Part shown: one piece after another, positions 1 through 9,644 of the stretch
How the letters are laid out: each line of letters starts with the position of its first letter
Position numbering within the stretch: position 1 is the stretch's first letter
Assembly (NCBI GenBank): GCA_038093515.1
Contig: JBBPSI010000001.1
Location: 558,001-622,000, forward strand
Reading direction: 5' to 3'
Length of the DNA stretch: 64,000 nt
From: Butyriboletus loyo
Lineage: Eukaryota > Basidiomycota > Agaricomycetes > Boletales > Boletaceae
Notes under the pieces: generated by a model
Seen by the model: only the letters and a program-made list of their open reading frames with translations
What the model was told of the DNA's origin: nothing
The model's database searches: none
Program-made: the position numbers and the translations under genes

Positions 1-2
1 TT

Positions 3-1790
3 CCGCAGCTTGGCGCCTATCTTATGAATGTTTGCAGCCAAACTCAGCTCACCGCCTTGTCATTCACCTCCCCCACCAGCCTCCCTGAGACGTTCACAGA
101 TCTCGTACGCTCGCAGAATACGCTCGAGAAACTGGCTTTGGTTGCACCTGGTGCTTTGTCGTCCCAGGTTGGGCAGTGGGCTGCTTCCTTACCTGCTCTT
201 CACACCCTCGAACTGGATCTCACCGGAAGATCAATCATTGCCGTGGAAGGTTTCTTCGATGACATCGTCTCCTCCGGAGCGGTAACCCCCAGTGAGGCGT
301 CATCCGACAGTGGAGTTTTCTCTGGTGACGAGATAGACTTCACGGAGATTAAGAAGTCGTCACTTCGCCTTACAGGCGACTTGCACTCGGGCGGTGTGTT
401 CACGGATCTTCGGAGCCTTCAACTGACTGGTGAAGTTGCGAACATTGCCGTATTCTTAAAGCACATCACGAGCGAGCTCACCAGTCTTGAGCTCATCATT
501 GAAGATCCCCCTGACATGGCTGATTGGCAAGACCTCTCAGTCTTGATATGTGAGCGGTTTAGCCGGACGCTCCTTTCTCTGCGGATCGGTGCAACTGGCG
601 CATCTCGATTTACAGAGCTTGTTCGAGCGACGTCTCGTGCAGCTGCGGATCAACCCTCTCGCCACCTCCCACTCCAATATCTCTCCTCCCTCCCTGCCCT
701 TATCCGCCTCGAAATAGACCTTCCAGAGTCGACGCTCTTCTTCAATGAAGACTTGCGTTATATCGCCAAAGCATGCCCCCACATCGAGACCCTACGGTTG
801 TGTCCTATGGCCCGATTTTCGGGTACTTCGGGCCCAAACCTCACTCTGGAAGGCATCGCGAGTCTCACGCAAAACTGTATGCGGCTGCAGAACCTTGCAC
901 TCGTGCTAGACGCGCGCCCGGGATCCGCGGAAACGTTGTCCGCGCTCGAGGTTTCCTCGAGGTCGCTTCTTCGCCTCCATGTGGGCCATTCCGTCGTCAA
1001 CGATCCTCTTCACACCACCATTCTTCTCAGTCACCTTGCGCCACACCTCGAGTTGTTGAAGTGGTTCCATGAGAAGAACCGTCCAGGTTATGTGGAAGCC
1101 AATGCTCAGGGGTGGCAGAGGGCATCGGATTGGCTGCCCCATCTTCAGGGCCTTCGTCTCATGGAAAGGGCCAAGGCTCTTGGACGAGAGGCTAAAAGAC
1201 CCACGAAGGAGCAAAGCGTTGACGCTACTATCAAAAAGACCTACGTCAACAAGTTTGCTCACGTCAGACCCAAGACCGTCGAGCAGGGAATTCAGTCGGC
1301 GCCGTCCCTCGTTGACCGGATGGTTCAGATCAAACCCGATCTGTTTTCTGTCTTTGTAGATGCGACACCGAAGTGCGTCGAGACTGCGGTCGATGCAACT
1401 CCCGAAGTTGCTCATCAGTCTGTCGGTGTCGGACCTGTGATGGCTGATGCCGAGGTCGACGCTACGCCACCCCCAGATACCAAATCCATGGAGACCTCTT
1501 TTGACGACACCGCATACCTCTTCCAAAAATATGGCGATATCCATGCAATCCCTTCTGTTCTCCCTGCTATCTTCACCGGGCTGCTCGCCCTTGCATGCCG
1601 TGTTTTCCTTACCTACCCTCTCACACTGCCTAAGCATATGCTCGACAAATCGCTTTCTATGCTCCATGCTCCAAAAAAGAATGGTGATGAGCCATCAAAC
1701 GAAAAGTACGAGCTCCAAGGCACTCCATGCAACACCGCTCCATCGACGGTCGAGCTCTTGGACCATGGCATCCCTCCTGTTGGTCTATGA
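3..1790 (+). CDS. F-box/LRR-like protein, 5' end missing
   Basis: The reading frame is open from the left edge, so the true start probably lies outside the window; the first ATG inside is at 24. The first ~370 residues alternate leucine-rich segments of the kind seen in the large fungal F-box-like/LRR families, though no F-box is visible in this part. The C-terminal third differs: a Lys/Arg-rich stretch, then four copies of a short VDAT element (three as VDATP), then a hydrophobic segment around LPAIFTGLLALACRVFLTYP that could cross a membrane, and a short polar tail. No intron is needed. The identity as an F-box-type protein is inferred from overall composition; a specific function cannot be given. 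Confidence 0.6.
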   Translation, partial: PQLGAYLMNVCSQTQLTALSFTSPTSLPETFTDLVRSQNTLEKLALVAPGALSSQVGQWAASLPALHTLELDLTGRSIIAVEGFFDDIVSSGAVTPSEASSDSGVFSGDEIDFTEIKKSSLRLTGDLHSGGVFTDLRSLQLTGEVANIAVFLKHITSELTSLELIIEDPPDMADWQDLSVLICERFSRTLLSLRIGATGASRFTELVRATSRAAADQPSRHLPLQYLSSLPALIRLEIDLPESTLFFNEDLRYIAKACPHIETLRLCPMARFSGTSGPNLTLEGIASLTQNCMRLQNLALVLDARPGSAETLSALEVSSRSLLRLHVGHSVVNDPLHTTILLSHLAPHLELLKWFHEKNRPGYVEANAQGWQRASDWLPHLQGLRLMERAKALGREAKRPTKEQSVDATIKKTYVNKFAHVRPKTVEQGIQSAPSLVDRMVQIKPDLFSVFVDATPKCVETAVDATPEVAHQSVGVGPVMADAEVDATPPPDTKSMETSFDDTAYLFQKYGDIHAIPSVLPAIFTGLLALACRVFLTYPLTLPKHMLDKSLSMLHAPKKNGDEPSNEKYELQGTPCNTAPSTVELLDHGIPPVGL

Positions 1791-2107
1791 ATTCTCCTTC
1801 TGTGGCGGACGTTTTTACTCATATAGTACACGGGTGCTGGCGCTTGTTGTAGGGTTATTATCATCATGAATACTATTCTAGCGCAGATTGGAAAGGAGAG
1901 GGCTCGATTGAACACGTTGAGACAACGTCTGTGGCAGGTACTACGGCCACGTCGAAAGACGAAGAGGTAGAGTGCATCGGTGGACAGGGGCTTTCCAAAG
2001 AAGGGAAGACTGAGAGTGTGGAACAAACAACGTCAAATATCTTTGCGACGCGTCATTTCACGCTGAACGTCAGCCAGCCATATTCGCGCTCACACTATCA
2101 TCTAGCA
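1791..2107. other. Intergenic region upstream of RPN5
   Basis: This holds the 3' untranslated region of the LRR-like gene and the promoter of RPN5. I see no further gene and no clear TATA element. Confidence 0.6.
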
Positions 2108-3907
2108 ATGGCCGAAGTAAAGAGACAAGAAAGAGACTTCACTCCAGAGGTAGATACATTGCTACCAGAAACTCAAACTCTCTCCGAGGTGCGCAATTTG
2201 GTTCAACACCCGCAGCTGTAGCTCAGTCGCTCCACCCCAGTCTGGCAGGCTTTCAGAGGCCCTGGACAAACTTTTTTTTCTGGAGAAGCAAACCAGAAAC
2301 GTACGTTTACGATGCTTTTGGGATTCAGTTGTCTCACCGATGATATAGGCTTCTGATCTGCCTTCAACCATGCGTCTCGCGAAAGCTGCACTAGAGCAAT
2401 GTTATAAAGCGCGGGACTATGTCCAGCTCAACGCCGCCACCAATTTATTGAGCAAGAAACACGGGCAGCTCAAGGGCGTCGTGCAAGCCATGGTGGAGTT
2501 GGCGATGACGTGGCTGGCGGAAATCAGACAACGGGAAGGTGATGCAAAGTGGCTGGAGCTGGTCGAGACGTTGCGATCGGTCACCGAGGGTAAGGTACGT
2601 TGAAAGAATATCCCTTTCAGCTGCTGGCTAAGTGGTGTGATTAGATTTTCCTTGAGACTCCCCGTGCACGTGTGACTCTCCTACTCTCACACTACCATGA
2701 AAGCCTCTCGAAACCGTCATCCGCAAAGGCATCTGCCATCAAGGAATCGCTGCAAACAGCTTCCGATCTACTCTCTGACCTCCAAGTGGAAACATACTCG
2801 TCGATGGAGCGGAGAGAAAAAACAGAATTCATTCTGGAACAAATACGGTTACTGATCGCGCTTGCACGCCTGAAGGATGCTGAAGTTGCGGGCAAGGGCA
2901 AAAAGGAGGAGAAAAATGTTATGGGGGGAGGAGAACCCGAGTGGGTTAAGGCGAGGACTGGTGGTCGTAAGGTCAACGAGACATTCCTCAAAGCGAAGGA
3001 GAATGAGGTCTGTCGGAGTATACTACTCTGAATATCCATTGGACTACTAACCAATATCGCTTAACCAGGACCTCAAGCTCAAATTCTACGATTTGATGAT
3101 CCAACAAGCACTCCATCAAACGGCCTACCTGGAAGTTGCGAAGCACTACGAAAAAGTATGGGACACACCGTCAATAAAGGACGATGAGAGTAAAAGCCGG
3201 GCGGTGAGCTCCCTGAACATAGAATGTGTTAATTGAATTCATCTAATCTGGTGAGTGTAGGCACTCGAGCACATTGTCTATTACGTTGTTCTTGCCCCCC
3301 ATAACAATGAACAGTCGGACATGTTGCACCATTGGTTCGTGAATCCCGCTCTAGAGAAACTGGAATTGCACTAGTACGACATTTTGCGATGATAACTGAA
3401 TACTGCTAAATTTCCCTTCCAGTAACCTCGTCAAATCCTTTGTAACTCGAGAGTTGATGAGGTGGCCAGGGATTGAATCGATTTATGGTCCTTTCCTGCG
3501 AACAACACCCGTATTCTCTAATGCTACCCAATGGGAAGACCTCCACACTCGTGTGATTGAACACGTGAGTATTTCTCCGCAACGATTGCGGACTCGGACT
3601 GACTGTGGTCCAGAACATTCGCGTCGTTTCTCAGTATTATACTCGAATTAGGTTGTCCCGCCTAACAGCTCTCCTTGACCTTACAGCACAACAAACAGAG
3701 GAGACGCTTGCACGACTAGTTGTTTCCAAAACCATCTGGGCACGGATAGACCGACCAGCAGAGATCGTGAATTTCACACCCAAGCGAAGTGCCGAGGAAG
3801 TAATGAACGATTGGAGCTCGGACATGCAGAGGCTACTAGGCCTTGCAGAGAAGACGTGGATGGGGATGAACGCAGCCTTGGCCGCACAGTCACGCATCAA
3901 GGCATAG
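2108..3907 (+). CDS. RPN5: 26S proteasome regulatory subunit Rpn5 (PSMD12)
   Basis: Lid subunit of the 19S regulatory particle. Exons: 2108-2188, 2241-2300, 2349-2594, 2645-3007, 3069-3203, 3261-3373, 3423-3564, 3614-3907, giving 477 residues, close to the usual 445-480. The N-terminus carries the family signature (DFTPEVDTLLPE), followed by alpha-helical repeats (LSKKHGQLKGVVQAMVE), the ELMRW motif, and a C-terminal PCI winged-helix region around NIRVVSQYYTRIRLSRLTALLDL. The start codon was chosen because it places the conserved DFTPEVD block at residue 10. All introns are GT-AG and 46-61 nt long. It converges on the mS23 gene, with 76 bp between stop codons. Confidence 0.95.
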
Positions 3908-3983
3908 TTTGGACTTTTTTGTATTGCTAGTATGTGTACCCAGAGGTGTGGAAATGAATCAGACCTGGATTAAATATCCTAAG

Positions 3984-4849
3984 CTATCGACTTCCAAAGA
4001 GCTGCTCCTCTGATGGGTTTGAAGGTGGCTTGATTTGGTCATCCACGAGGTGCGATGGTCGCACACCGTCCTTCTGACGTTTAATATACTCCTGTCCCCG
4101 ACTCCAAGTATTGCCCATGCCGCTGTCAAGGTTGAGGATTGCACGCCAACGCTTGCGAGCGCGGAGAGCACTCTCATCGAGGGCCTTCTTGCGCTCGCCG
4201 GACTTGTAAACCTTGTCCTCTTTCTCGAACGTCCGGTCAATCTCTGACGGGAACACGGGACCATAAGACTCGGCTTCCATGCGAGCGAATGTGTTGGCAA
4301 TGTCATACTCTGCGCGTAGGGTACGGAACTCTGCGACTGCACGGGTATAAGCGACAGTGAGTGACACCTGGTGGTATCTGTGGAAATTAGCAGCGAAAAG
4401 CACTGTGCTAGAGACAGGAATCAGTGAAACGCAGAAGGGCGCCGAAAGCGCGTTGCTTACTCTTCTGCTGTTGGGTTTTTGGTTCGCTGGCTCAACCTCG
4501 TCCAGTCCTTTCCTCTCACTGGGTGCTCTGGCTCGACCAGCTGACCCTCCACGATGGACACCGGTCTGAAGGCCTCAAACGGATGGTCTCTAAAGAACTG
4601 GAGTCGAAGCTTGTCCTCCATGTATTTGATGGTCAAGGGTTGCGTCTTCGGGGGTCGAAGACTCGAGACGAACGGCTTGCGAGAAGGATTTTCCGCCTCG
4701 AGAGCTTGGAATGGAGGGGCGCGGGAGGGGAAGGGGAGGGGGGGATACTGTAGCACTGCTTGGTACCATACAGGCTCCTCGCGGATGTAGTTTGCTTGCA
4801 TGAGGCGGGAGACCTGCTTGTGCACTTGGGACGCGATCCGGCGCACCAT
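3984..4849 (-). CDS. RSM25: Mitochondrial small-subunit ribosomal protein mS23 (Rsm25)
   Basis: Component of the mitochondrial 37S ribosomal subunit. Exons on the minus strand: 4849-4461 and 4407-3984 (270 residues). The N-terminus (MVRRIASQVHKQVSRLMQ) is basic and amphipathic, as in the family. The conserved block IKYMEDKLRLQFFRDHPFEAFRP matches the Rsm25 motif (VEDRLR...HPWE.SRP). The second exon has the helical LTVAYTRAVAEFRTLRAEYD segment seen in fungal homologues. It shares 90 bp of upstream DNA with MED7 on the other strand and converges with RPN5. The symbol is the yeast name. Confidence 0.88.
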
Positions 4850-4939
4850 GTTCCAAGGGGAAGAGTTCAATAGTCTGCCAAGTGTTCGCTTTTGGAATAG
4901 ATGAAATAAATATTTAGACAAATATTTCAACCAACGACC
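4850..4939. promoter_or_regulatory. Shared divergent promoter, mS23 / MED7
   Basis: Only 90 bp separate the two start codons. The interval is AT-rich (tandem aaatatttaga/aaatatttca-like elements at about 4907-4929). Both promoters and both 5' leaders must fit here or overlap the opposite gene. Confidence 0.5.
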
Positions 4940-5964
4940 ATGGAGGAGGAAGAAACAGAACTGAGGAATCCCTTTCCCTCTCCCCCATCCCACTATTCCA
5001 ACTACACTGCACACAATCTCGGGCTGCTCGAGTTGCTCAGAGAGCGCGTCAGAGACCAAGATGTCGACATCAGCTCCGTGAACCAGCACGACATATTGTC
5101 CGACCAGACCGATATCCCCTTGTGGCCCCTCACTCAACTGGAGAGTCCCAGGGTGGACTGGATTCTTGAAGAGGGACATTACAATGTCTTCGGCGATACG
5201 TGGTTTGTATGGCCTGTGCTCCCAAGTGCCAGCAATCCTTAACACGCTCTGTCAGGTCAAGGAGACCATTCCCTCGTTGGCTGAAATGGGCGGACACCAG
5301 CTCTATCCAGCCGATCCGAGTACAGGCGAGTCGGAGGCTCCACACCACATCATGCGTGCTCTCATCATCATAGCATTAGATCGCCGTCCCGCATTATTAT
5401 CTATCCTCCGCTCTCTTTTGGTCACGTACTCCAATCTTACAGGTGCCATCCTCGCCCCACCTCCGCCCCCATATTCTACCGTCACTCCAGAATGGCAGCG
5501 ACACGTCGAATGGATCACTGTACTTGCCCAAAATCTAATGGCTGCCGTAAATGACTTGCGCCCGGTTCAGGTTCGTTCGTTTAGTGCACTCTCGTGCAGA
5601 ATATAATACAGGAATATAGGCAAGAGGAAATCTCGAAAGCATGATCCAGCGCCAGCTAGAACTCCGTCGTGAGGAGTCAGTCTCGATTCACGCGTTCGAT
5701 ATCCCTCTCCTCACAGCTTGTCGTTCATTTCTAATATGATTATTTGTTAGTAAATGTGATGAACTCGAAGCACGACTTTTGGAGCTACGCGCCACAGTTC
5801 TCGATGCTGCATCTCATCACATCACTTCTGATGCAAGCCAGCAAGGACAGGTCGGTTCCACTTCAAATACATATTTTCCAAAACACTCACTAGGCTACTA
5901 CCAGTCCTCATCGCCGGTCGTGACCATCGAAGATGTCTTGCATTGGGCTGAACAACCGACTTGA
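4940..5964 (+). CDS. MED7: Mediator complex subunit 7
   Basis: Middle-module subunit of the RNA polymerase II Mediator. Exons: 4940-5206, 5256-5570, 5620-5693, 5751-5964 (289 residues). Diagnostic features in order: RNPFPSPPSHY near the start, LESPRVDWILEEGHY, PSLAEMGGHQLYP, RRPALLSILRSLL, the proline stretch before EWQRHVEWITVLAQNLMAAVNDLRP, and a C-terminal coiled-coil part (RQLELRREES...KCDELEARLLELR) that pairs with Med21. The last ~50 residues are not conserved by eye and could hide one more intron (possible donor near 5850). Confidence 0.93.
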
Positions 5965-6146
5965 AATAATGACTGCGACACAATGTTCTTTGGGATTAGA
6001 TTTAGTTTGTATATCAGTTTCGCATGTTGAAGATGTTCTATGGTTCCTGGATGAAAGTAGAGCGATCTAAACTGATTAGAAGTGTTTGGGGTCCAACCAC
6101 TCGTTTTCTCTACAATATCATTCCATTCAACCGCAATCACTAGACA

Positions 6147-6891
6147 ATGGCGACCAGACGAAGGATTGGGGTGCGCCTTGCCACGACAGAAGCTGCCAGA
6201 CGTCAGCTCATGCAGCCTGTCGTGTCCTGGGAGAAAATATGGGTTGCTCCAGAGAATACATCCTCGAACTCAACCATGAAGGTATACAAGTGGGTAAAGA
6301 CAGACAAAAAACAGGTGCGTCCCCAGGCGAACTGGTACCATAAGCCGACTCATAACCATGGACTTCTGCAAGCAATTTAGTGATGACGAGGAAGAAGCCG
6401 ATGAGCCTCTCGCCCCTCTCCCAGATGAACCCGAGGTTGTGGAGGGTGATGAAGACATGGATCAGGATGAACCAGCTGCATCTATTGTGCCTGATCCAGC
6501 TCACGACGCGACGGAAACCAATTTTGTAAACCAGGAAGTTCCTTCCGAACCACAGACAAAGCCCTCTTCGCCTACTCCCCCAGCTCTGTCGCTGCAGCAG
6601 ACCGAACCCATCCTGACCGTCGATGAAGGAGCAGACATGCTAGATGCGCCGTTCAAAGCGTTGGATGCTGGTATAAACGTCGACGTGCATGAGAACGCTC
6701 ACCAAGAAGAAGTCGGAGAGCTGGACATGAGTGTTCTTGGTCCAGACGGTACGCCTTACGAGGGCGTGCATGCCCTTGGCCAGCTGGATAGTACACACGG
6801 ATTGCTAGGTGGACCGTTGATGGACGACGCCGGGAATCCGTTTGCTCCATCCATGGAACATCAACCATCGGATCAGGTAACAACAGGATAG
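6147..6891 (+). CDS. BCL7 N-terminal domain protein
   Basis: Exons 6147-6314 and 6373-6891 (228 residues). Residues ~27-55 read SWEKIWVAPENTSSNSTMKV and then YKWVKT. This matches the BCL7 family core, in which a WEKKWV segment is followed by a short turn and (L/I)xxxKWVPV. The rest is acidic and low in complexity (SDDEEEADEPL, DEDMDQDE), as in BCL7 proteins. In animals BCL7A/B/C are subunits of SWI/SNF (BAF) remodelling complexes that contact the nucleosome. Assignment to a fungal SWI/SNF complex is inference. Exon 1 is basic (MATRRRIGVRLATTEAARR). The single intron is GT-AG. The match rests on a short motif. Confidence 0.75.
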
Positions 6892-7267
6892 CCTATGTCG
6901 TAGGGAACACCCCTCTCCTGATATTGGGTGATGACATGTTGATCAGTACAGCTTGAAGAAAATGGAACTGATCTGTGTTTAGTTTGACGCACGGCGTGTT
7001 TGCTCTCGCTTTCTGTCCTGCATCGGCTGAATCTGTTGTTCTGTCTCCGCTGTACGGGTCTGCCTGGTGCTAGAATTTACCCCTCAGGCTGCCACGGTGG
7101 TCTGCTGTGGGTTATTACCAGAACTAGTGTGCTTGCATAGATAACTGAGACTAATTGACCATACATGGCGTTGCTTCGCTGACGACAAACAACCGTAACA
7201 CGACTGCGCGATAAATATCGATCCCACACCCTCCTGGGTTTTACCTTGACTGCCATCTGTCTCAATC
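6892..7267. other. Intergenic region, tandem genes
   Basis: Holds the 3' end of the BCL7-domain gene and the promoter of the CN-hydrolase gene. Nothing else is recognised. Confidence 0.5.
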
Positions 7268-9051
7268 ATGGCTGCCTCACTCCAAGCGTTCATACTTACT
7301 CAACATCCAACACCATTCTTCTCACTAGCAGAACTTGTCCTCGCGACCTTGGCCTTGGGTCCCTTGCCAAGTTTCGTCCCCCTCGTCCTCCTCCTCTCGG
7401 TATTAATGATCCACGGACAAAGGATTGCCCACCGTCAGACACGAGGGCGGGAATTACTTTGCTCATGGATCTCTGTTACCGTCGGCTCTGCTCTGGCCCA
7501 CTGGAGAGCGGTAACCAGTGCACTCTCCAGCCCCACCGAGTCTTTGACTGCTATCACCCTGTTATCTGGAGCAACCTACTCCATCGTAGCGATTTCCATA
7601 TACCTCGACATCCGTCTCAAGGGTCGGATGAACACCCATTGGGCCCAGTTCATGCTTTTCCCAGCACTCTGGGCGACCTGCTGGAGCATTACATCACGTA
7701 TTTCTCCTGTTGGTCGTTTATTGAACTGGTGGCCAGCCCCAGTGCCGTCGGCATACGGTTGGATACTGCCCATCGCCGGTCCAGCCGGAATCGATTGGAT
7801 TGTCGCAGCATGGGCCGTGGTATGCTCTGAGCTTGTAGCTCAGTGGCTGATGGGTTTCGCGGAATACGAGCCTTTGGATATACATAGCAACCAATCGTTC
7901 ATGTCTTCCAGATCGAAAGGACTCCTATCACTTGTGACAATACTCCTCGTCTTCACGTTCCCCTCATCCGTGTCCTATAACCTACCCTTTCGCGCCGATA
8001 TTGGTACGCACACGCCGCTCACGGTCGGTTGTGTCTTTCCCAATCTATTGGACGGGGGGCGTCCCAGCCTGGAGGATTTCATCGACGAAACAGCCAAGAT
8101 GAATACAGCAAATGTAATTATTTGGCCTGAAAGCGCTGTCGTGTTTAACTCGGAGCAGGAGCGCGAGGATGCATTCGCGAAAATTCGACAGCTTCCGATT
8201 CATAGTCTCGTTGGCGTGGCTTTCGATGAGTATGTCGTGGGCGATCCAGCTCACACGAGGAACGGATTTGCACTCGTCTACAAAGACCAAAAGCCAGGTG
8301 ATGAAACAGTTCAGTACTACAAACGGAATCTTGTGCCGTGTAAGTACCAGTCACTTTTTCGCTCGCCCCTCCCGCTTCTCTGACAATGAAAAAAGTCACA
8401 GAATCATTCTCCAAGATACCATCGGTCGATCCGCCGGCAATCACTCGCTGGCAGCTCAAAAGCCCCAAGGGCATTGCCAAGCATGACTGGGCTCCAGAGC
8501 CAAACTTCACGCGACCCCTTCTGGTCACCTCGTCTATATGTCTAGACTTTACATCGCCAACCGTGTTCACAGCTTTGGATGCTCGTCCATCTCTCATCCT
8601 GGGGCCTGCCCGCACTTGGGATTCTACTGTCGGGCTCGCGATGTGGGAACAGGCGAAAGCCAGAGCCAACGAACTTGGCAGCATGATATTGTGGTGCGAT
8701 GGAGGCTTGACGGGGGTCAGCGGCGTAGGAGGTGGTGGAATTCAGGAGCCCATGCAATTTGGTGGTGGCTCCTGGATGAGAACGATTGGGATACAATACC
8801 CCTTCGACGAGAACCGTACGCTTTACGCCAAGGGCGGGGATTTCTCTGTGATCGTCTTCCTGGTTGCATTGATGGGTGGAGGTGTCGCCAGCAACCTGCT
8901 GTTGACGTGGTTAAACCATGGGGCCACGAGAGTGCTGACGGGGGCTCTTGGCAGAGTTCCGTTGCTACGTCGCTTGTTATTCTCTCCAGCTGCCAGCACT
9001 GATTTGCTGAGAGCGGGGGAAGTTGGGGAACGACAGGGTTTGCTGGGATGA
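7268..9051 (+). CDS. Membrane carbon-nitrogen hydrolase, Lnt-like
   Basis: Exons 7268-8339 and 8396-9051 (575 residues). Residues 1 to ~245 hold about six hydrophobic segments. A nitrilase-superfamily domain follows, with a complete Glu-Lys-Cys triad: Glu in VIIWPESAVVF, Lys in YYKRNLVPFTES (restored by the intron), and Cys in SSICLDF. One more hydrophobic segment near GGDFSVIVFLVALMGGGVAS sits at the C-terminus. This architecture is that of bacterial apolipoprotein N-acyltransferase (Lnt), which transfers a fatty acyl chain to lipoproteins. Fungi have related proteins; the substrate in fungi is unknown to me. The call as an acyltransferase rather than an amidase is by architecture only. Confidence 0.8.
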
Positions 9052-9644
9052 GTGGGTGGCGTCTTTGGTTTGCTGGTGTGGTTTGGTTCGTTGGCAAAAT
9101 GAATGTTGCGTGTCTTTACATAAACGTTGTTCCATGTTCTTCAAGTTGCACAATCTCGGCGATCAGTTTCGATACAAGACTCAGGGTGAGGATGAGTCCG
9201 TTCATAGTATGGAGCATCTGGCTTCTCTTCTGCTCCGAGCACTTCGATGCATGCGTCCTTCATGATCACTGATAGCACCACTCGAGGGAAACTTATGTGT
9301 GTACTTTCGTCACTGATTCCAACGAACTGTTGCGAGTTTATTTGATCGGGCTTGCAATGATATTATTGTACGGGGTCGAGGGATGTACGATTGTTTGCGA
9401 CGTAAAATCTGGCTCCGAGTAGGGGGAGGGAAACAGGGTGAGGTCGATCATAAATGGGCGAGTGGGCCTCGAGGGAGACGCACAAAAGGCAACGAATTTG
9501 CGGACACGAGGTGAGCGGTAGACTTTGCTATCCCACTTTCATTACATCTGACACGCACAAGTCACGCTCACGGCCTGCCGTTTCGTTCAAAGGTCGCGGC
9601 TGGTACATCGCCCGTCTTCACAAGTCCGTATCTCGAGGACTTGA
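9052..9644. other. Intergenic region with unresolved upstream exon
   Basis: Contains the 3' end of the CN-hydrolase gene and the promoter of the next gene. The first coding exon of that gene is probably here: an ATG at 9454 followed by an open stretch and a good donor (gtgagc) at about 9511 is one candidate, but I cannot confirm the join. Confidence 0.35.

Noticed and set aside
906..1667. Long open frame antisense to the LRR-like gene
   Set aside because: Shadow of the coding strand: no family motif and low-complexity composition, while the plus-strand frame is leucine-rich and longer.
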